Assembly: GCF_007655135.1 (NCBI RefSeq)
Contig: NC_045134.1
Span: 20,856,568 to 20,920,567, forward strand
Origin: Punica granatum
Taxonomy: Eukaryota; Streptophyta; Magnoliopsida; Myrtales; Lythraceae
DNA: 64,000 bases
Direction: 5' to 3'
The notes below the pieces were generated by a model. It had not been told where the DNA came from. It saw only the letters and a program-made list of their open reading frames with translations, and did no database searches. This document shows, piece after piece, positions 1 to 12,098 of the stretch (position 1 is the first letter of the stretch; every line of letters begins with the position of its first letter). The position numbers and the translations under genes were made by a program.

Positions 1-1517
1 CATAATTATTTGAAATGGCAAGGGGGGGCTTTACTAGCTCCGCCACTGTTCACACACCCCTCTACACACAAGACCTATGTTCGTCTTTTTATCGTTTCCT
101 ATGCTCCTATAATCATGCTTGTATCAATAAAATTAGTCATTCCACGTCCAACTTGATGAAGTTCTCATATTTCAAGCAAGGCATCCGAGCCCTATAAGAG
201 TTCCCTACTCCTACAATCGTTTCAATTGTCGGTTCGCTAGACGCTCTCATTCCGATTCCACAATCCGAGAGTTGGTTGAATCATTTTTCATTTAGAGACC
301 ATACGCTCCATGATACCCCCTAACAACCACAGATTGGGTGGCCAAGAAATTAATTCGGCAATAATTTTTTAAATACTTTCCTTGTGTTAATCAACGCTCT
401 TCTCAAAGATCATAAAACAATTTTGATCTTTTTTACTACACAAAAATCTTGCTCTACCATGTAGAGCAGTCAAATTTCCAAACAACTGTGTTGATAATCA
501 ATACTATGATTTCGTGGTCTTTAATGATTTTGCGGGCCGACACAGCCCTCAATCCCATTCATTGTAATTTCAAGTTTCATGCTTACCCACTGAATTAGTT
601 AGTTTCTGTCGTGCATTACTAAGTTCGCGTGAAAAAGATTCCAAAAATATTTTCAGAAATGGAAATAGATTAATAACTTGTACGTATTTTACTAATTTTT
701 TTTCTGGTACTTATAAAAAAAATGGTTACATAGTAAGGTTCGTAAGTATAGTATAATAAAATAAAAATCTTAATAATCAATTATTAATACTCATTTTCCG
801 CACTTCTCAGTAAATGAGGCTTAGACGTGAAAAAATGGTGAAAAAATGGATGTAAACACTAATAAAGGGGTACGAGTAGTCTCTAACGAGCATCAAAACT
901 AGAACCTCTTTATTACTAAATCAAGACGTGCACCACTGCGCTACGCTCTCTTTAATTCCTATATAATAAAATTTAAGTAGATGTATGAGCACTAGAATCA
1001 GGTCTTAGCCGTTATAACCAAGAAATCCAAGCTAGGCGGAAACAAGTATACAAAACATGATTCAACTAACAGTAATGGACAAATATACATATATATGGGA
1101 AAAAAATAAACATGTATGTCTACCTATACATATAGAGTCAATCTTTATTAAAAAAAAAGAAAAAAGAAAATACATATAAAGAAGATTGTTATGCAACGGC
1201 GCACGTCTTACTTGGAATTTAGAGATTCTATTCTAAATAAGCTTCTTTAATTTAAATTATGTATAGCTGTTGACGGCCAAAGTATAGAGATGAATTGGGG
1301 CCAAGGGACCCCTTGAATTGATCTCGCTAATAGAATTTTCCTCATGCTCTTCATTTACCTTTTCTCTATCATTATACTATATTAGCCTCGTAGGTTCTCT
1401 TTGTAATCGAACGTATACGTATACATACAAATATAATTTGAGAGGAAAAAATGAATAATTCAATATGAAATAGATAAATTATGTTATTTAGGAGACAAAT
1501 CTTCAATGATCTTATAT
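1..1517. other. AT-rich intergenic spacer
   Basis: I see no credible coding region here. The only structured piece is around 880-960. Read on the minus strand it has a tRNA-like A-box sequence (tagcgcagtgg) followed by a gaggttctagttttgatgc stretch, as in plant tRNA-derived SINEs. That assignment is weak because neither end is defined. Confidence 0.5.
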
Positions 1518-1716
1518 CTCATAATACTGCGATGAGAAAGAACAAATCAGATTTCTTTAATTAAGAACAATCAAGGCATTCAATCGAGTAATTAAAGCTC
1601 ATTTCACTATTTTGTAAAGCTCATAATAATGTGATGAGAAAAAACAAATCAGGTTTCTTTAATTAAGAACGATCATGACATTCAATCGAGTAATTAAAGC
1701 TCATTTCACTGTTTTA
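1518..1716. repeat. Tandem duplication, unit about 102 bp, upstream of OSCA promoter
   Basis: Two adjacent units, 1518-1619 and 1620 to about 1716, start with ctcataata and share the blocks caatcgagtaattaaagctc and tttctttaattaagaac. They differ at a few positions, so the duplication is not brand new. They end roughly 180 bases upstream of the predicted TATA box of the OSCA gene. They could therefore carry duplicated upstream regulatory sequence, but no specific element was identified. Confidence 0.8.
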
Positions 1717-1896
1717 TGCAATTTAATCGGTATTTTTTCACGCCATGTGAGTAGGAATGCCGAGGAATATGTCGAGGAGACAGAGCGCGGGAGAGAGAAC
1801 AAAACGGGCAGGGGCAATTGCGTCCTTTTACCATGTGCGAATGCAAAATGACGATCTATCGAGCGCGATGAGAATGGGAATAAATCGTTGCTTTAA

Positions 1897-1902
1897 TATA
1901 AA
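1897..1902 (+). promoter_or_regulatory. Predicted TATA box of the OSCA gene
   Basis: The sequence ttaatataaagg contains TATAAA about 1 kb upstream of the start codon. A CT-rich pyrimidine patch follows at 1994-2010, as is common around plant transcription starts. Transcription would begin near 1930. This is inferred from motif and spacing only. Confidence 0.5.
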
Positions 1903-1929
1903 GGCCGACTCTCCGCTATTCCACCGGTC

Positions 1930-2929
1930 ACCGCATCATCGATCAACGGTTCCCTCCCCCGCCTCCTCCCTTCCCCTTCTCACCTCGTCACCTTCTCTCT
2001 CTCTCTCTCTGCACGGAGCGGAAACCCTGCGATTCTCAAAACTCAGAGCCTCCGCATTTGCTCGTTTCGGCCTCTCCTCCCTCCGCTGCGGACACCATTT
2101 CGTCGAGGACAGGTATGGCGACATACGTTGAATCTACGCAGCATGTCAATGGTGCATTCCGTTTGTCGCGTGGCTGTTCTTCGCAGCTCTTTTGCTTTTC
2201 AAATTCTTCTTCCTCCTCCTCTGTTCCTCAGTCATCTCGCGAGCCAAAACGGGAATAACGTGATCTTGTGTTTAGCTTTCTTTGTCGTTTCCGCTTGGCT
2301 CGTCGTTTTCGTGTGACGTCCGGGTAGGTTTTTGAGCTGATCATGCTTGTTTGTTTTCCGATCATTCTTCGTTTGCAGTGCAGAGCAGTCAAGTCCAGAG
2401 GATCGGTTCCGGAGGATAAGGAGGAGGCTAGCGCCGGAGTCAGGTACGGCTACCGTGGAGTTGAACCTACGTTGATTCGTCATCAGTTTCCGGGGGATTA
2501 TTTCTTCTTCTTCCTCGCGACACAAGCTTTTGACTGGTGCAAATTGTGGTTTGTTTGCCTTCCTCAGTTTCTCAGTTTTCTCACCTACCAAATACAGAGT
2601 CTGAAGAGCTCTAAGTCCGCAATTAATATATACATATTTCTTCACTTCCTTCTTATCAATTGTTCAATGTCAGTTTTTTTCCTCGTGCACAGGTTATTGA
2701 AATCTCAATTAGCACTGGTTTTGCGGGTAGAGGAGTGATTTCTGTAGAGGAACGCAGTTGCAGTTGCTCAATTTTCTGAGGTATAGATGAAATCCTGTTT
2801 GTGTAGATAGCATCATATGCGTGACATTTTCATTTTCTTGTCGATTACTCTTCCATCATATTTACTGCTCGACCTCATTCAGTGGTCATTTTAATTTAGG
2901 TGATCGCTTGATAATATTTACACGAACCG
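1930..2929 (+). other. Probable 5' UTR of OSCA gene, with one or two introns
   Basis: The stretch from the predicted start near 1930 to the ATG at 2930 has several upstream stops, so it is probably spliced leader. Plausible donors are cag|gtatgg (2113) and cag|gtacgg (2444). Plausible acceptors are tttgcag|tg (2378/2379) and aatttag|gtg (2899/2900). This suggests non-coding exons of about 1930-2112, 2379-2443 and 2900-2929. Short open frames inside it do not resemble proteins. Confidence 0.45.
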
Positions 2930-5900
2930 ATGGCCAGCCTCCAAGATATCGGCGTGTCAGCTGCCATCAATATTCTAACGGCATTGGCATTTCTAGTGGC
3001 CTTTGCCATATTGCGGCTTCAACCCATAAACGATAGAGTGTACTTCCCGAAATGGTACCTCAAGGGGATAAGAGGCAGCCCAACACGCTCCGGGCCATTT
3101 GTAAAGCAATTTGTCAACTTGGATTGTAAAACATATATAAAATTTTTGAATTGGATGCCAGCAGCTTTGAAAATGCCAGAACCTGAGCTCATCGAGCATG
3201 CAGGCCTTGATTCTACTGCATTCATCCGGATTTACCTTCTTGGGTAAGCCGTTTAGCTCCAAGCATCAATTTATTTTGGGGTACTTCTACAGAGTGATCA
3301 CTGTGACCGTAACGCCTGTGCCAATATATGAAACTAAGGCATTTGCTTTTCCCTATTCCGTCATGATTATTTCATTGATAGTTTGGTGGCTGGTAATGGT
3401 TTCTTTTAAGACGCCCAGAATTGTCATCTGCATCAACTTTGGATTTTCCATAGCTATGCAGAGGGATGTAGTTAATTACGAAGAAATGATAATGATGGTG
3501 CACTACAGCATGGCATTCAAATTTTCTTTTCCTGTGTTTAATCAGATCTAATTTGGAGGCCTTCGCTTGCAGGTTGAAAATATTTGTCCCCATCACTTTC
3601 CTTGCTCTAGTGGTTTTGGTGCCTGTGAATTGGACTGGTAAAACTTTAGAGACTATACAAAATGTAACGTTTAGTAACATTGACAAGCTCTCCATATCAA
3701 ATGTCCCATCTGGATCAGCCCGGTATGAATTGCTCTCCCTCTCTCTCCGTGCCATTTTTTTCCCCTTTGATAGGTTTTTTCCTTAACCTTTAGAGTGCCG
3801 AGTTGTATATATATGCATAGCATTTCCCTCATGAAAGTTCTTTAAATTCCTGCCCTGAGTTTTTTTTTATATATTTTTTAAAGAAAGTCGTCTGCGTTGT
3901 ATTGACAAATTTTGCTAGAAGAACACTTGCAAAGATATTTTCTATGATCTCTGAAAATTTTGCTATTTGTTTCCAGATTTTGGGCACATCTGGTGATGGC
4001 ATATGTCTTCACATTTTGGATATTCTATATTCTATACAATGAATATAAGATTATGGCAAATATGAGGTTGCATTTTTTAGCATCCGAAAATCGCCGTCCC
4101 GATCAATTTACTGTAAGTCCAATGTCTCTTACAAAACATTCCTGTTTAACTGTTCATGTATAATTTTGATATATAAGATTGCCGTTCTTTAAGCCCCTAG
4201 CAGTTGATATGCCTATTTCCTTCTTTCTTTCATTCATTTGTTCTTTCTTTCTTTGCTTTTTTTTTTTTGAACTCTTTCTTTTTTCTGATAAGCAATATTA
4301 CTAGTATGTTGTATTTTCTTGTTAACCTTTAAGCATGTTATCTGATCTGGGTATCTATTGGAAGCTCTTAAATGCAAAGACATGAATATTGGGACCAGAT
4401 TATTGCCATGAATCATCTTTGAAGCAAGATATCTTTCATCTTGATGCAAGCTGTGACCCTAGGAAAAATTCATATAACTTTATCTGGCTGATCATCACTT
4501 AGAATATATTGGCAGGTTCTTGTTCGAAATGTTCCTCCGGACCCAGATGAATCTGTCAGTGAGCATGTGGAGCATTTCTTCTGTGTGAATCATCCTGATA
4601 ACTACCTCACACATCAGGTACAAATCTCACGTTTACACAATGAAACCATTCCAGGAAGACAGTAGTAGTATGCATACTGGAAATTTTGAGAAATGTTTTA
4701 GGAAAGAAGGGACTAGGGACTTCTGTCCACTTCTACCGGATTGGTGAATGTAAATTCAACCTCCCATGAAAAAAAAAAGAGTTATTGATCAAGGTTCTTT
4801 TATTGGTTCTGAGAAATGTAACTTGATCAAAATGGTTTTGCCTTCGATCATTTAAACTTCCGTTTCTTTACGCTCTGCTTTCTTCCTGATAATTGATTGA
4901 TAGGTTGTCTACAATGCGAATAAGCTCGCGAAATTGGTTGAGAAGAAGAAGAGCCTACACAATTGGCTTACCTACTACCAGAACAAGTACGAAAGAAATC
5001 CTACAGAAAAGCCAATGACTAAGGTTAGTTTCACATACAAGTAATCTGTTTCCCGCATTTCTTATTTAAAATATACTTTCTTTATTACAGAGAATATCAT
5101 TCTAACTTCGACCAGTGCTTACAACTCTGAATTTTATACTCAGACTGGATTTATGGGTCTATGGGGAACCAAAGTGGATGCTGTAGACTATTATTCTGCT
5201 GAAATTGAGAAGTTAAATCAAGGGGTAAGTCTTATTTTCTCCCACTTTTTGTCGACACGCATGTAATTGTGTTTTTCCTGCAGCAATATATCATTCATTT
5301 TTTATCCTTACAACCTCTTGCACCATCGTAAATCTATGGTTTCATGAAAAACAACAAACCTAGTTTGATTTTCTTCCTATATAGAAACGCTGACCTCATG
5401 CCACAAGTTGTTCTGTTCCGTGTTGGCACCTTTTCAATTGCAAGAACAAATTGCCACTCTAAAACCCATATAAATAAGATAGCTTAATAAGTGATTCAAA
5501 TAATTGTTCTAACATTTTTCTCCACTTTGTGGACACTTCTCTGTGCAGGAAGCAACAGAACGAGAGAAGGTTATAAGTGATCCAAATGCTATTGTTCCTG
5601 CTGCCTTTGTCTCATTCAAGAGCCGATGGGGTGCAGCTGTCTGTGCTCAGACTCAGCAATCACGAAACCCCACAATCTGGTTAACAGAATGGGCGCCGGA
5701 GCCCCGCGATGTCTACTGGGCTAATCTTGCAGTACCTTATTTCGAGCTTACCATTAGAAGATTGCTGATGGCCATCACTCTATTTTTCCTCACCTTTTTC
5801 TTTATGATTCCAATAGCATTTGTTCAATCTCTGGCCAACATCGAGGGTATTGAGAGAGTTCTTCCCTTTCTAAAGGGATTGATCGAAATGTAAGCGGCTA

Positions 5901-7826
5901 GGCCACCTTCTGGGAGCTCCATCAAATTTCCCCCTTCTTCTCCCTTACGTGTTTAAATGGCTCATAACTGTTTTTACTCTTCAATTTCTGACCATTAGTT
6001 ATCATCATATCTTTTTCAAGAAATGCATAATATGCTATACCTTTTTAAAGAAAAGTCCATCAATTTTCTTAATGCTTGATGTATGTGTAAACTGGTTCTT
6101 TACAATGTGAAAAGGGGTTTAAAACAAATGTTACTGCGAGGGATATCTCATTTTATTTTTCACCTGTTATGCTTATTAGCTATGCATTAGATCTACAATT
6201 ATGCTTCTCATGGATGGAGTTTATAATTGTATTGCAGGCCCACAGTGAAGTCCGTCATTCAAGGCTTCCTCCCTGGAATTGCTCTAAAGATCTTCCTCAT
6301 CATACTCCCGAGCATTCTCATGTTGATGTCAAAAATAGAAGGCTATGCATCTCTCTCATCTTTGGAGAGAAGATCAGCTGCAAAATATCATCTGTTTGTA
6401 TTGGTGAACGTCTTTCTTGGAAGCATCATAACTGGAACAGCATTTCAGCAACTCAAGTCGTTCCTTAACCAGGCACCAACAGAGTATGCTTTACTTCCAA
6501 AGAGATCTTGCTCTTTTGATATCATTCGTTGTATTCTTCTTCAGGCTGAAGAACATATTTTTACATTTTGCATCTATTGTACCTGAGTTGGTATTCCTGT
6601 ATATTCTCATAGGAAGAGACCGTTGGATATGGTTCTATGTGCTTCGTAGTCTATTCATGATTTGCTCTTCTGGTGGCATGTCAGGATTCCAAAAACGGTC
6701 GGTGTCTCCATCCCAATGAAAGCCACATTTTTCATCACTTACATAATGGTCGATGGCTGGGCTGGTATAGCTGCAGAAATCCTTAGATTGGTCCCTTTGA
6801 TCATCTTCCACTTAAAGAATACATTCTTGGTCAAGACAGAGAAGGACAGAGAGCAGGCGATGGACCCAGGCTGCTTGGATTTCGCTACATCTGAGCCTCG
6901 TATTCAATTATATTTCTTGCTGGGGTTTGTCTATTGTGTGGTTACGCCTATTCTTCTTCCTTTCATCGTGGTCTTCTTTGCCTTCGCCCTCATGGTTTTC
7001 CGCCACCAGGTAAGTCAGCCAAAACCATTCACCATCATATTTCATTCCCTCATCTTGCTTATAGATCTTAGCGCATGAGCCAATGGGGATTTTTCAGAAA
7101 GCAACAAATCAATGGGTCGGGGAGCTAAATATATAGAGGGTGAACTGTCACTATTATTTATATAGTTTGGGAGAACATTGCAGGTGACTCATGCTTTCAT
7201 GATTGTTTCTTGGCTAGATTATTAATGTATACAACCAAAAATACGAGAGTGGCGCAACTTTCTGGCCAGACGTTCACCGGCGCCTGATTATTGGCATGGT
7301 AATCTCTCAGCTTCTTCTAATGGGACTGCTGAGCACTAAAAATGCAGCCAAATCGACTCCCCTGCTCGTTGTGCTGCCTGTTTTGACCATCTGGTTCCAT
7401 ATATTCTGCAAGGGACGCTTCGAATCAGCTTTTGTGAAGTTCCCTCTAGAGGTCAGTGTAGAAGCATTTGAACCAAAACTCTTTATCTTCGAAATTTTTT
7501 TATTGTCATCATTGTCAAAAGAGAGCAAGGCTCTGGTTGCGGATATTTCCTCATCTCTCTCAGAGTAATAAAGATAGTTTGCTTGGTGCCGTATATATTC
7601 CCAGGACGCGATGGTGAAGGATACACTGGAACGGGCTACTGAACCAAACTTGAACTTGAAAGCCTATCTTCAGGATGCATACGTGCACCCGGTTTTCAAG
7701 GGTGGAGACCTAGACAGGCCTTCGGTCATCGATGAGGAGGAGAATAACCCGCTCGTCCCTACAAAGAGGAACTCGAACCGCAGCAGCAAGTTCGGCTCTG
7801 GGAGAAGTTCCGACGTTGAGCTTTAA
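2930..7826 (+). CDS. OSCA1-like: OSCA1/CSC1-type hyperosmolality-gated calcium-permeable channel (DUF221 family)
   Basis: Eleven coding exons: 2930-3243, 3573-3722, 3977-4112, 4516-4617, 4904-5023, 5144-5224, 5549-5889, 6238-6483, 6685-7009, 7218-7451 and 7605-7826. They sum to 2271 nt (756 aa plus stop), and every junction is GT-AG with matching phase. The protein begins MASLQDIGVSAAINIL and carries INDRVYFPKWYLKG after the first membrane helix, both typical of OSCA1 members. A cytosolic domain containing VLVRNVPPDPDE and EWAPEPRDVYW follows. Then comes the DUF221 pore bundle with blocks such as ALKIFLIILPSILMLMSK and IPMKATFFITYIMVDGWAG. Length fits the family (about 770 aa). Family members are plasma-membrane, mechanically or osmotically gated cation channels that raise cytosolic calcium. 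The ATG sits just after a likely UTR acceptor. It looks intact and functional; which OSCA1 paralogue it is cannot be decided here. Confidence 0.95.
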
Positions 7827-8228
7827 GAACGACAGGGAAAAACCCGCATTAGTGCATTCTTTCACTCGCCAATTAACGATGTGCTCTTTTTGAAAATTAT
7901 TTTGATAATAGATGTATATATTGCTGTAGGAGTATTTTTTTGATAGAGGAAGAAGAGGACTGAAGGGCAATTTAATTAAGGTGTTCGAATATGAGTCATC
8001 TCTCAACCTCATCCAAGTTAGTACTTAGTAGTGCATTTTCTCATCCGGTTTTTCCTGTTCCTTTAATTTTCAGAAATAGGCATTACATTTTATACCCTTT
8101 TTTTTTTGTTAAAACATTTTTATAGCGTTTTATGTTTTTCTTTTACTTTTTTTTTTCCAGAATGATAAACTTTGTTTATAAAATTGAGTCATAGTCAACG
8201 TAAAGCGCTCGTATCTAAATCTAAAGTA
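7827..8228. other. OSCA 3' UTR and spacer
   Basis: This holds the 3' UTR of the OSCA gene and AT-rich spacer with T-runs. No canonical AATAAA was found close to the stop. The last nine bases (8220-8228, tctaaagta) are the left target-site copy of the next element. Confidence 0.5.
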
Positions 8229-8941
8229 GGGAAAACTACCAAAACCTCGCCTTGTGGTTTGAGCTTGTGACAAATTGAATCTTGTGATTTTTCAAGGGAC
8301 AAATAACATCTTGCGGTTCACTTCATGAGACATAATGGACCTCATCGTTAATTTTTTGTCACTTTTGGTCCTCAAACTTTTCTTTTTGCCATTATTAGCC
8401 TCAAACATTTAACTTTTTTTTTTCAATTTGATCTTAAAATTCAAAAAAAAAGGAAAGGGGCCGGGGCTATCGGTCGGCAACCCCGACCCAACCACCGAGG
8501 CCGCATACACCCACAGAGGATGCCGTCGACCATCGCAGAGTGGCGGCCCCGCCCCCAAATTGATCGAGATCTCGAACTCAAGATCCCGATCGATTAGGGG
8601 GCTACGGTCACCAATTGGAGACCCCGACGCCATCCTCGAGGTTTCCGGCGGCCTCTGTGGGTGTCAGCAACCTTGGTGGTGGGGTTAGGGTCGCCGATCG
8701 GCAGCCCAAGCCCCTTCAACCTTTTTTTTCCAAATTTTAGGAGCAAATTGCAAAAAATTTGAAAGTTTGAGGGTAATAATGACAAAAAGAAAAGTTTGAG
8801 GACCAAACATGATGAAAAATTAACGGTGAGGTCCATTATGTCTCACGAAATGAATCACATGGTATTATTTGTCCCTAGAAAAATCATAGGGTTCAATTTG
8901 TCTCCAGCTCAAACCATAATGGGGGTTTTCGTACTTTTTCC
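8229..8941. mobile_element. Fold-back element (MULE-like), 713 bp
   Basis: The two halves are long imperfect inverted repeats. The left end gggaaaactaccaaaacc matches the complement of the right end ggttttcgtactttttcc. Inner blocks pair as well: gtttgagcttgtgacaaatt at the left against aatttgtctccagctcaaac at the right. The centre is GC-rich with short ORFs that are products of the palindrome. Flanks tctaaagta (8220-8228) and tccaaaata (8942-8950) agree at 7 of 9 positions, suggesting a decayed 9-bp duplication as made by Mutator-like transposases. It encodes no transposase, so it would be non-autonomous. Confidence 0.75.
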
Positions 8942-8961
8942 TCCAAAATACGATAATAGAA

Positions 8962-9260
8962 TGGGTGTTGCTAGGGTACGGAGGCTCCCTGAAAGGTGGA
9001 TTTTACGGAGGTTCTGAAAAAAAAAAATCTTGTTATTTAGCAACATAACTTGTTATTGAACAAGAGTCTTATTGTATTCCAAATAATAAATTTCTTACAA
9101 AATAACAAGTTTGTTATTATTAGCAAGTATAGTAATATTTTCAAAATAATAAGTTTTTTTTGTTAAGTAATAAGTTTATTGTCATTTAACAAGTTTCTTA
9201 TTATTTCGACACTAGCAATCACTCGATAATCTACGACGTGGTACGCTCCGATTGACCTTC
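8962..9260. repeat. Dispersed small repeat, copy 1 (related to 21128-21362)
   Basis: An AT-rich unit with repeated aacaagtttcttattatt-type blocks, bounded on one side by aggctcc and on the other by a gtggtacgctccgattg-like end. The same order of blocks occurs in reverse complement at 21128-21362. It has no coding capacity and is probably a MITE or another non-autonomous DNA element. Termini and target duplication could not be fixed. Confidence 0.55.
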
Positions 9261-11449
9261 GTAAACATTCCAAAGGAGCCTCCATAGGGAAGTTTATCTC
9301 TAATAAACTCGAAATTAAAAGATGTGGTGTTCTTTTGACCCACTTCAAAGGGCACATCCTCCTTCATTATTGTTCCACCCAATCTGCGCCTCCATTCATC
9401 AATCTCCTTATCAGATTGAACTGGATTTTCTGATAGTCGACGAGGCTGTTCTTGATATCTATACTATCTAATGGGAAAACGAGTTATTTTTGGGGTGTGC
9501 AAAAGAAACCGAAAACGGTGTTGTTCTGATAAGCTCACGAACCAGAACTTGATAAGAAAGAAGGGTGGAGGGTAGAACTAACAAAACTCACTCGATAAGA
9601 TGATTCGCCATGAGTAAGAAAAGTCGGGTTGATTCGCCACGCTCAAGGATGAACGATAAGAATCAGGGTTTTCGTCACTAAATAAAAGACTTGTTTAGAT
9701 AAGAAAAATAGAGGAAACACTCTAGGCAATTTCATTCAAATATTCATCAAATTCGTCTTTTTCTTCTCTTACAATAGGTGCATATTTATATAGAGGGAAG
9801 ACACCTCTCTTGATTTTAGAATAGGAAACTGATATCTAATATTTTCCAGATTACTTTCTTAAAATATAGTAAAGAAACAATCTGAAATAGGAAACTTAAG
9901 ATTACTGACTCAAGCTAATATAGGAAATAAGATCTAATTAAGGGAAACTATATCATAGCAATATAGGAAACTTAATATCTAATTAAGCTAAATTCCAGTT
10001 TCGGAATCTTCTAGAATACGCGTTTGGACCCGAAAATTCGAATATATGTTGAGCTGCAATCTGAAGCACATCATGTTCAGTTAAGCCGTTCCATACCGAA
10101 CCCAAAAAAAAAAGAATTAATTGATTACGGAAAACTTCTAGTTCGGGAATACTAAAAGTAATCTGGTTTCGGGACGATTATGGTTTTCTATATTAAAAAA
10201 TCACGGTTAATCGTTCCTTCTTGATTTAACAATATATACTATTTAACTTGTATTTTAGATTATATACATATATATATATATAATTTTAATATTCAATCTT
10301 ATATCATTCTTCGAAGGAGAAAATTCATAGACCCGTCATCTCATCTTGATCTGACTCCACTATCCCTTGTCCACTTCGTCTTCTCCCTGCGAGATCCTTT
10401 TTGCCCTCTCCTAATAACATCTAAATTGATGATCCCTGACTACTATTTGGATGTTCCTTTCATTTTTTTTTTGGGATTTAATTAAAGTACAAAATTCGGT
10501 ACAGAACAATTAACCGGACCGGAAAATTGATTTTTTTGGGATAGTTTTATTCTTGTAATCCGGTTATAATTATGATTACAGTTCGCCCAACTTTTTGTTC
10601 CAAAAATTCAGGACGGTTACGATTCAAGCTGAAAATCGTTTCCGTTCCGTCCCGTCCCGTCCGTGCCCACTTTTATTTTAGTGGGGGAAGGGAACTTTTT
10701 GTGTAACTTTAAAATTCTCTAAAATACCCTTACTATTTATTTTTTATTAATAATAACCAATTGTTTAATGCTAAAATTATAAATGTGCTTTAATAACTAT
10801 CCTATTTTCTCTCGCCCCTCTCCTATCTCCCTCTCTCTTTTCTTTCTCTCATCACTCATATTCCAACCCACACTCCAATCCCATTCTTAATAGTACAATT
10901 TATATTCCATGCCATTGTCCATATTGACCTAATTAAAAAACCTCTTTTGGTCCTTAATCTTTAGTTTATTTTTCAATTTTGTCTGAATTCATGCTCTTTT
11001 TCAATATTGTTTCAAGGTGACGTAATTAATCCATATTTGGTCACATTATTTAAATCATCATTACTGTTGACATGAAAATTTTTTGTGGATGAAAAAAGTT
11101 AGAAAAAATAAAATGCATAAAAAAAGAAAAATAATGCTTGTAACTACTATGTTCGAGATCATCGGTGATCATTAAGGTTTTCGGTTACCTATGGTGGAGT
11201 ATTTGCCATTGGCGAGGCTCTCCTTGTAACATTGACATCTTTAATTATGGCCTCTAAAATCTTAGTATTGGTACAATGTTATAAACCGTGAAAATAGTTG
11301 TCTGTAATTTTGTGGGAGTGTTGGTGACATTTACTACGAAACACGAGTTTTCAATATGGACAAGAGATCTCAGTATCAAATGTAGTAGTTCTAGATATCA
11401 ACCTTGAGGAGTGGATGTTTGGCTGTCGAATGCCCTTGCTTTAGACCGC
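9261..11449. other. Intergenic spacer with probable old LTR debris
   Basis: No credible gene. The part around 9430-10030 has features of a retrotransposon LTR (a tatttatatag TATA-like box and repeated aataggaaact blocks), but no partner LTR, PBS or polypurine tract was found. A TA microsatellite lies at 10261-10283. The rest is AT-rich and unassigned. Confidence 0.4.
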
Positions 11450-12055
11450 CGAGATCTTCAATCGGTGATTTAATGGGCCAGGTGAAAAATTGCGTGGGCT
11501 TGATAGAAGCTGGCCATGAGTCTATGTTGCATTCTTGTGAGACTTCCAAGTGAACTGTTGTCTCTAAAGTGGAAGAAGATCCAGGCAACCTGAGTGGAAA
11601 AGCCTAGCCCGCCGTTAGGAAGTCTGATGAAAGTTGATCATAGGTCAAGAATTGCAATAAATAAGTGGTTGTGGCATGGGGTAGGTTTGGGTCTTTATTT
11701 CTCTTTGCTGAGTTGTCATTAGTTAAGTCAACATTGTTCAATATGTTTAGGGATTTAGGGCATTAATTACTGTCCACTACAACATATTGTATGCATCTGA
11801 AGTAATAATGAGCAAACTATGTTTTGGATGAATTTCTCTCTTGTTTCTTTACCTTTTGGTACTCCAAAAGCGATGAAACATCCGATCTTTATCTGTTGAT
11901 ATCTATCTTGAGTGGTGATCTTTCTTTATCTCGGCTTGGCTTATAGAATGGTGATCTTCTATCTCGATTTTCTCTATCTTCGGTGGCTGTTCTTTTCATT
12001 CCGATCAGAAATCCTATTACACCTCCGAGAATCCTTCTTAGAAGTGCATCATTTT

Positions 12056-12068
12056 TGGTATCAAAGCC
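12056..12068 (+). promoter_or_regulatory. Primer binding site of the gypsy element
   Basis: The sequence tggtatcaaagcc lies just after the left LTR. It matches, with one change, the initiator tRNA-Met complementary site common in plant LTR elements. Confidence 0.7.
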
Positions 12069-12098
12069 TGACCTAAGATCTAGTTCTCTAGAGTGCGA

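Noticed and set aside
2232..2738. ORFs of 131-137 codons on both strands upstream of the OSCA ATG
   Set aside because: They lie in the predicted spliced leader, overlap each other in opposite strands and show no family features.
8428..8836. GC-rich ORFs on both strands near 8.4-8.8 kb
   Set aside because: They are mirror products of the fold-back element's inverted arms.
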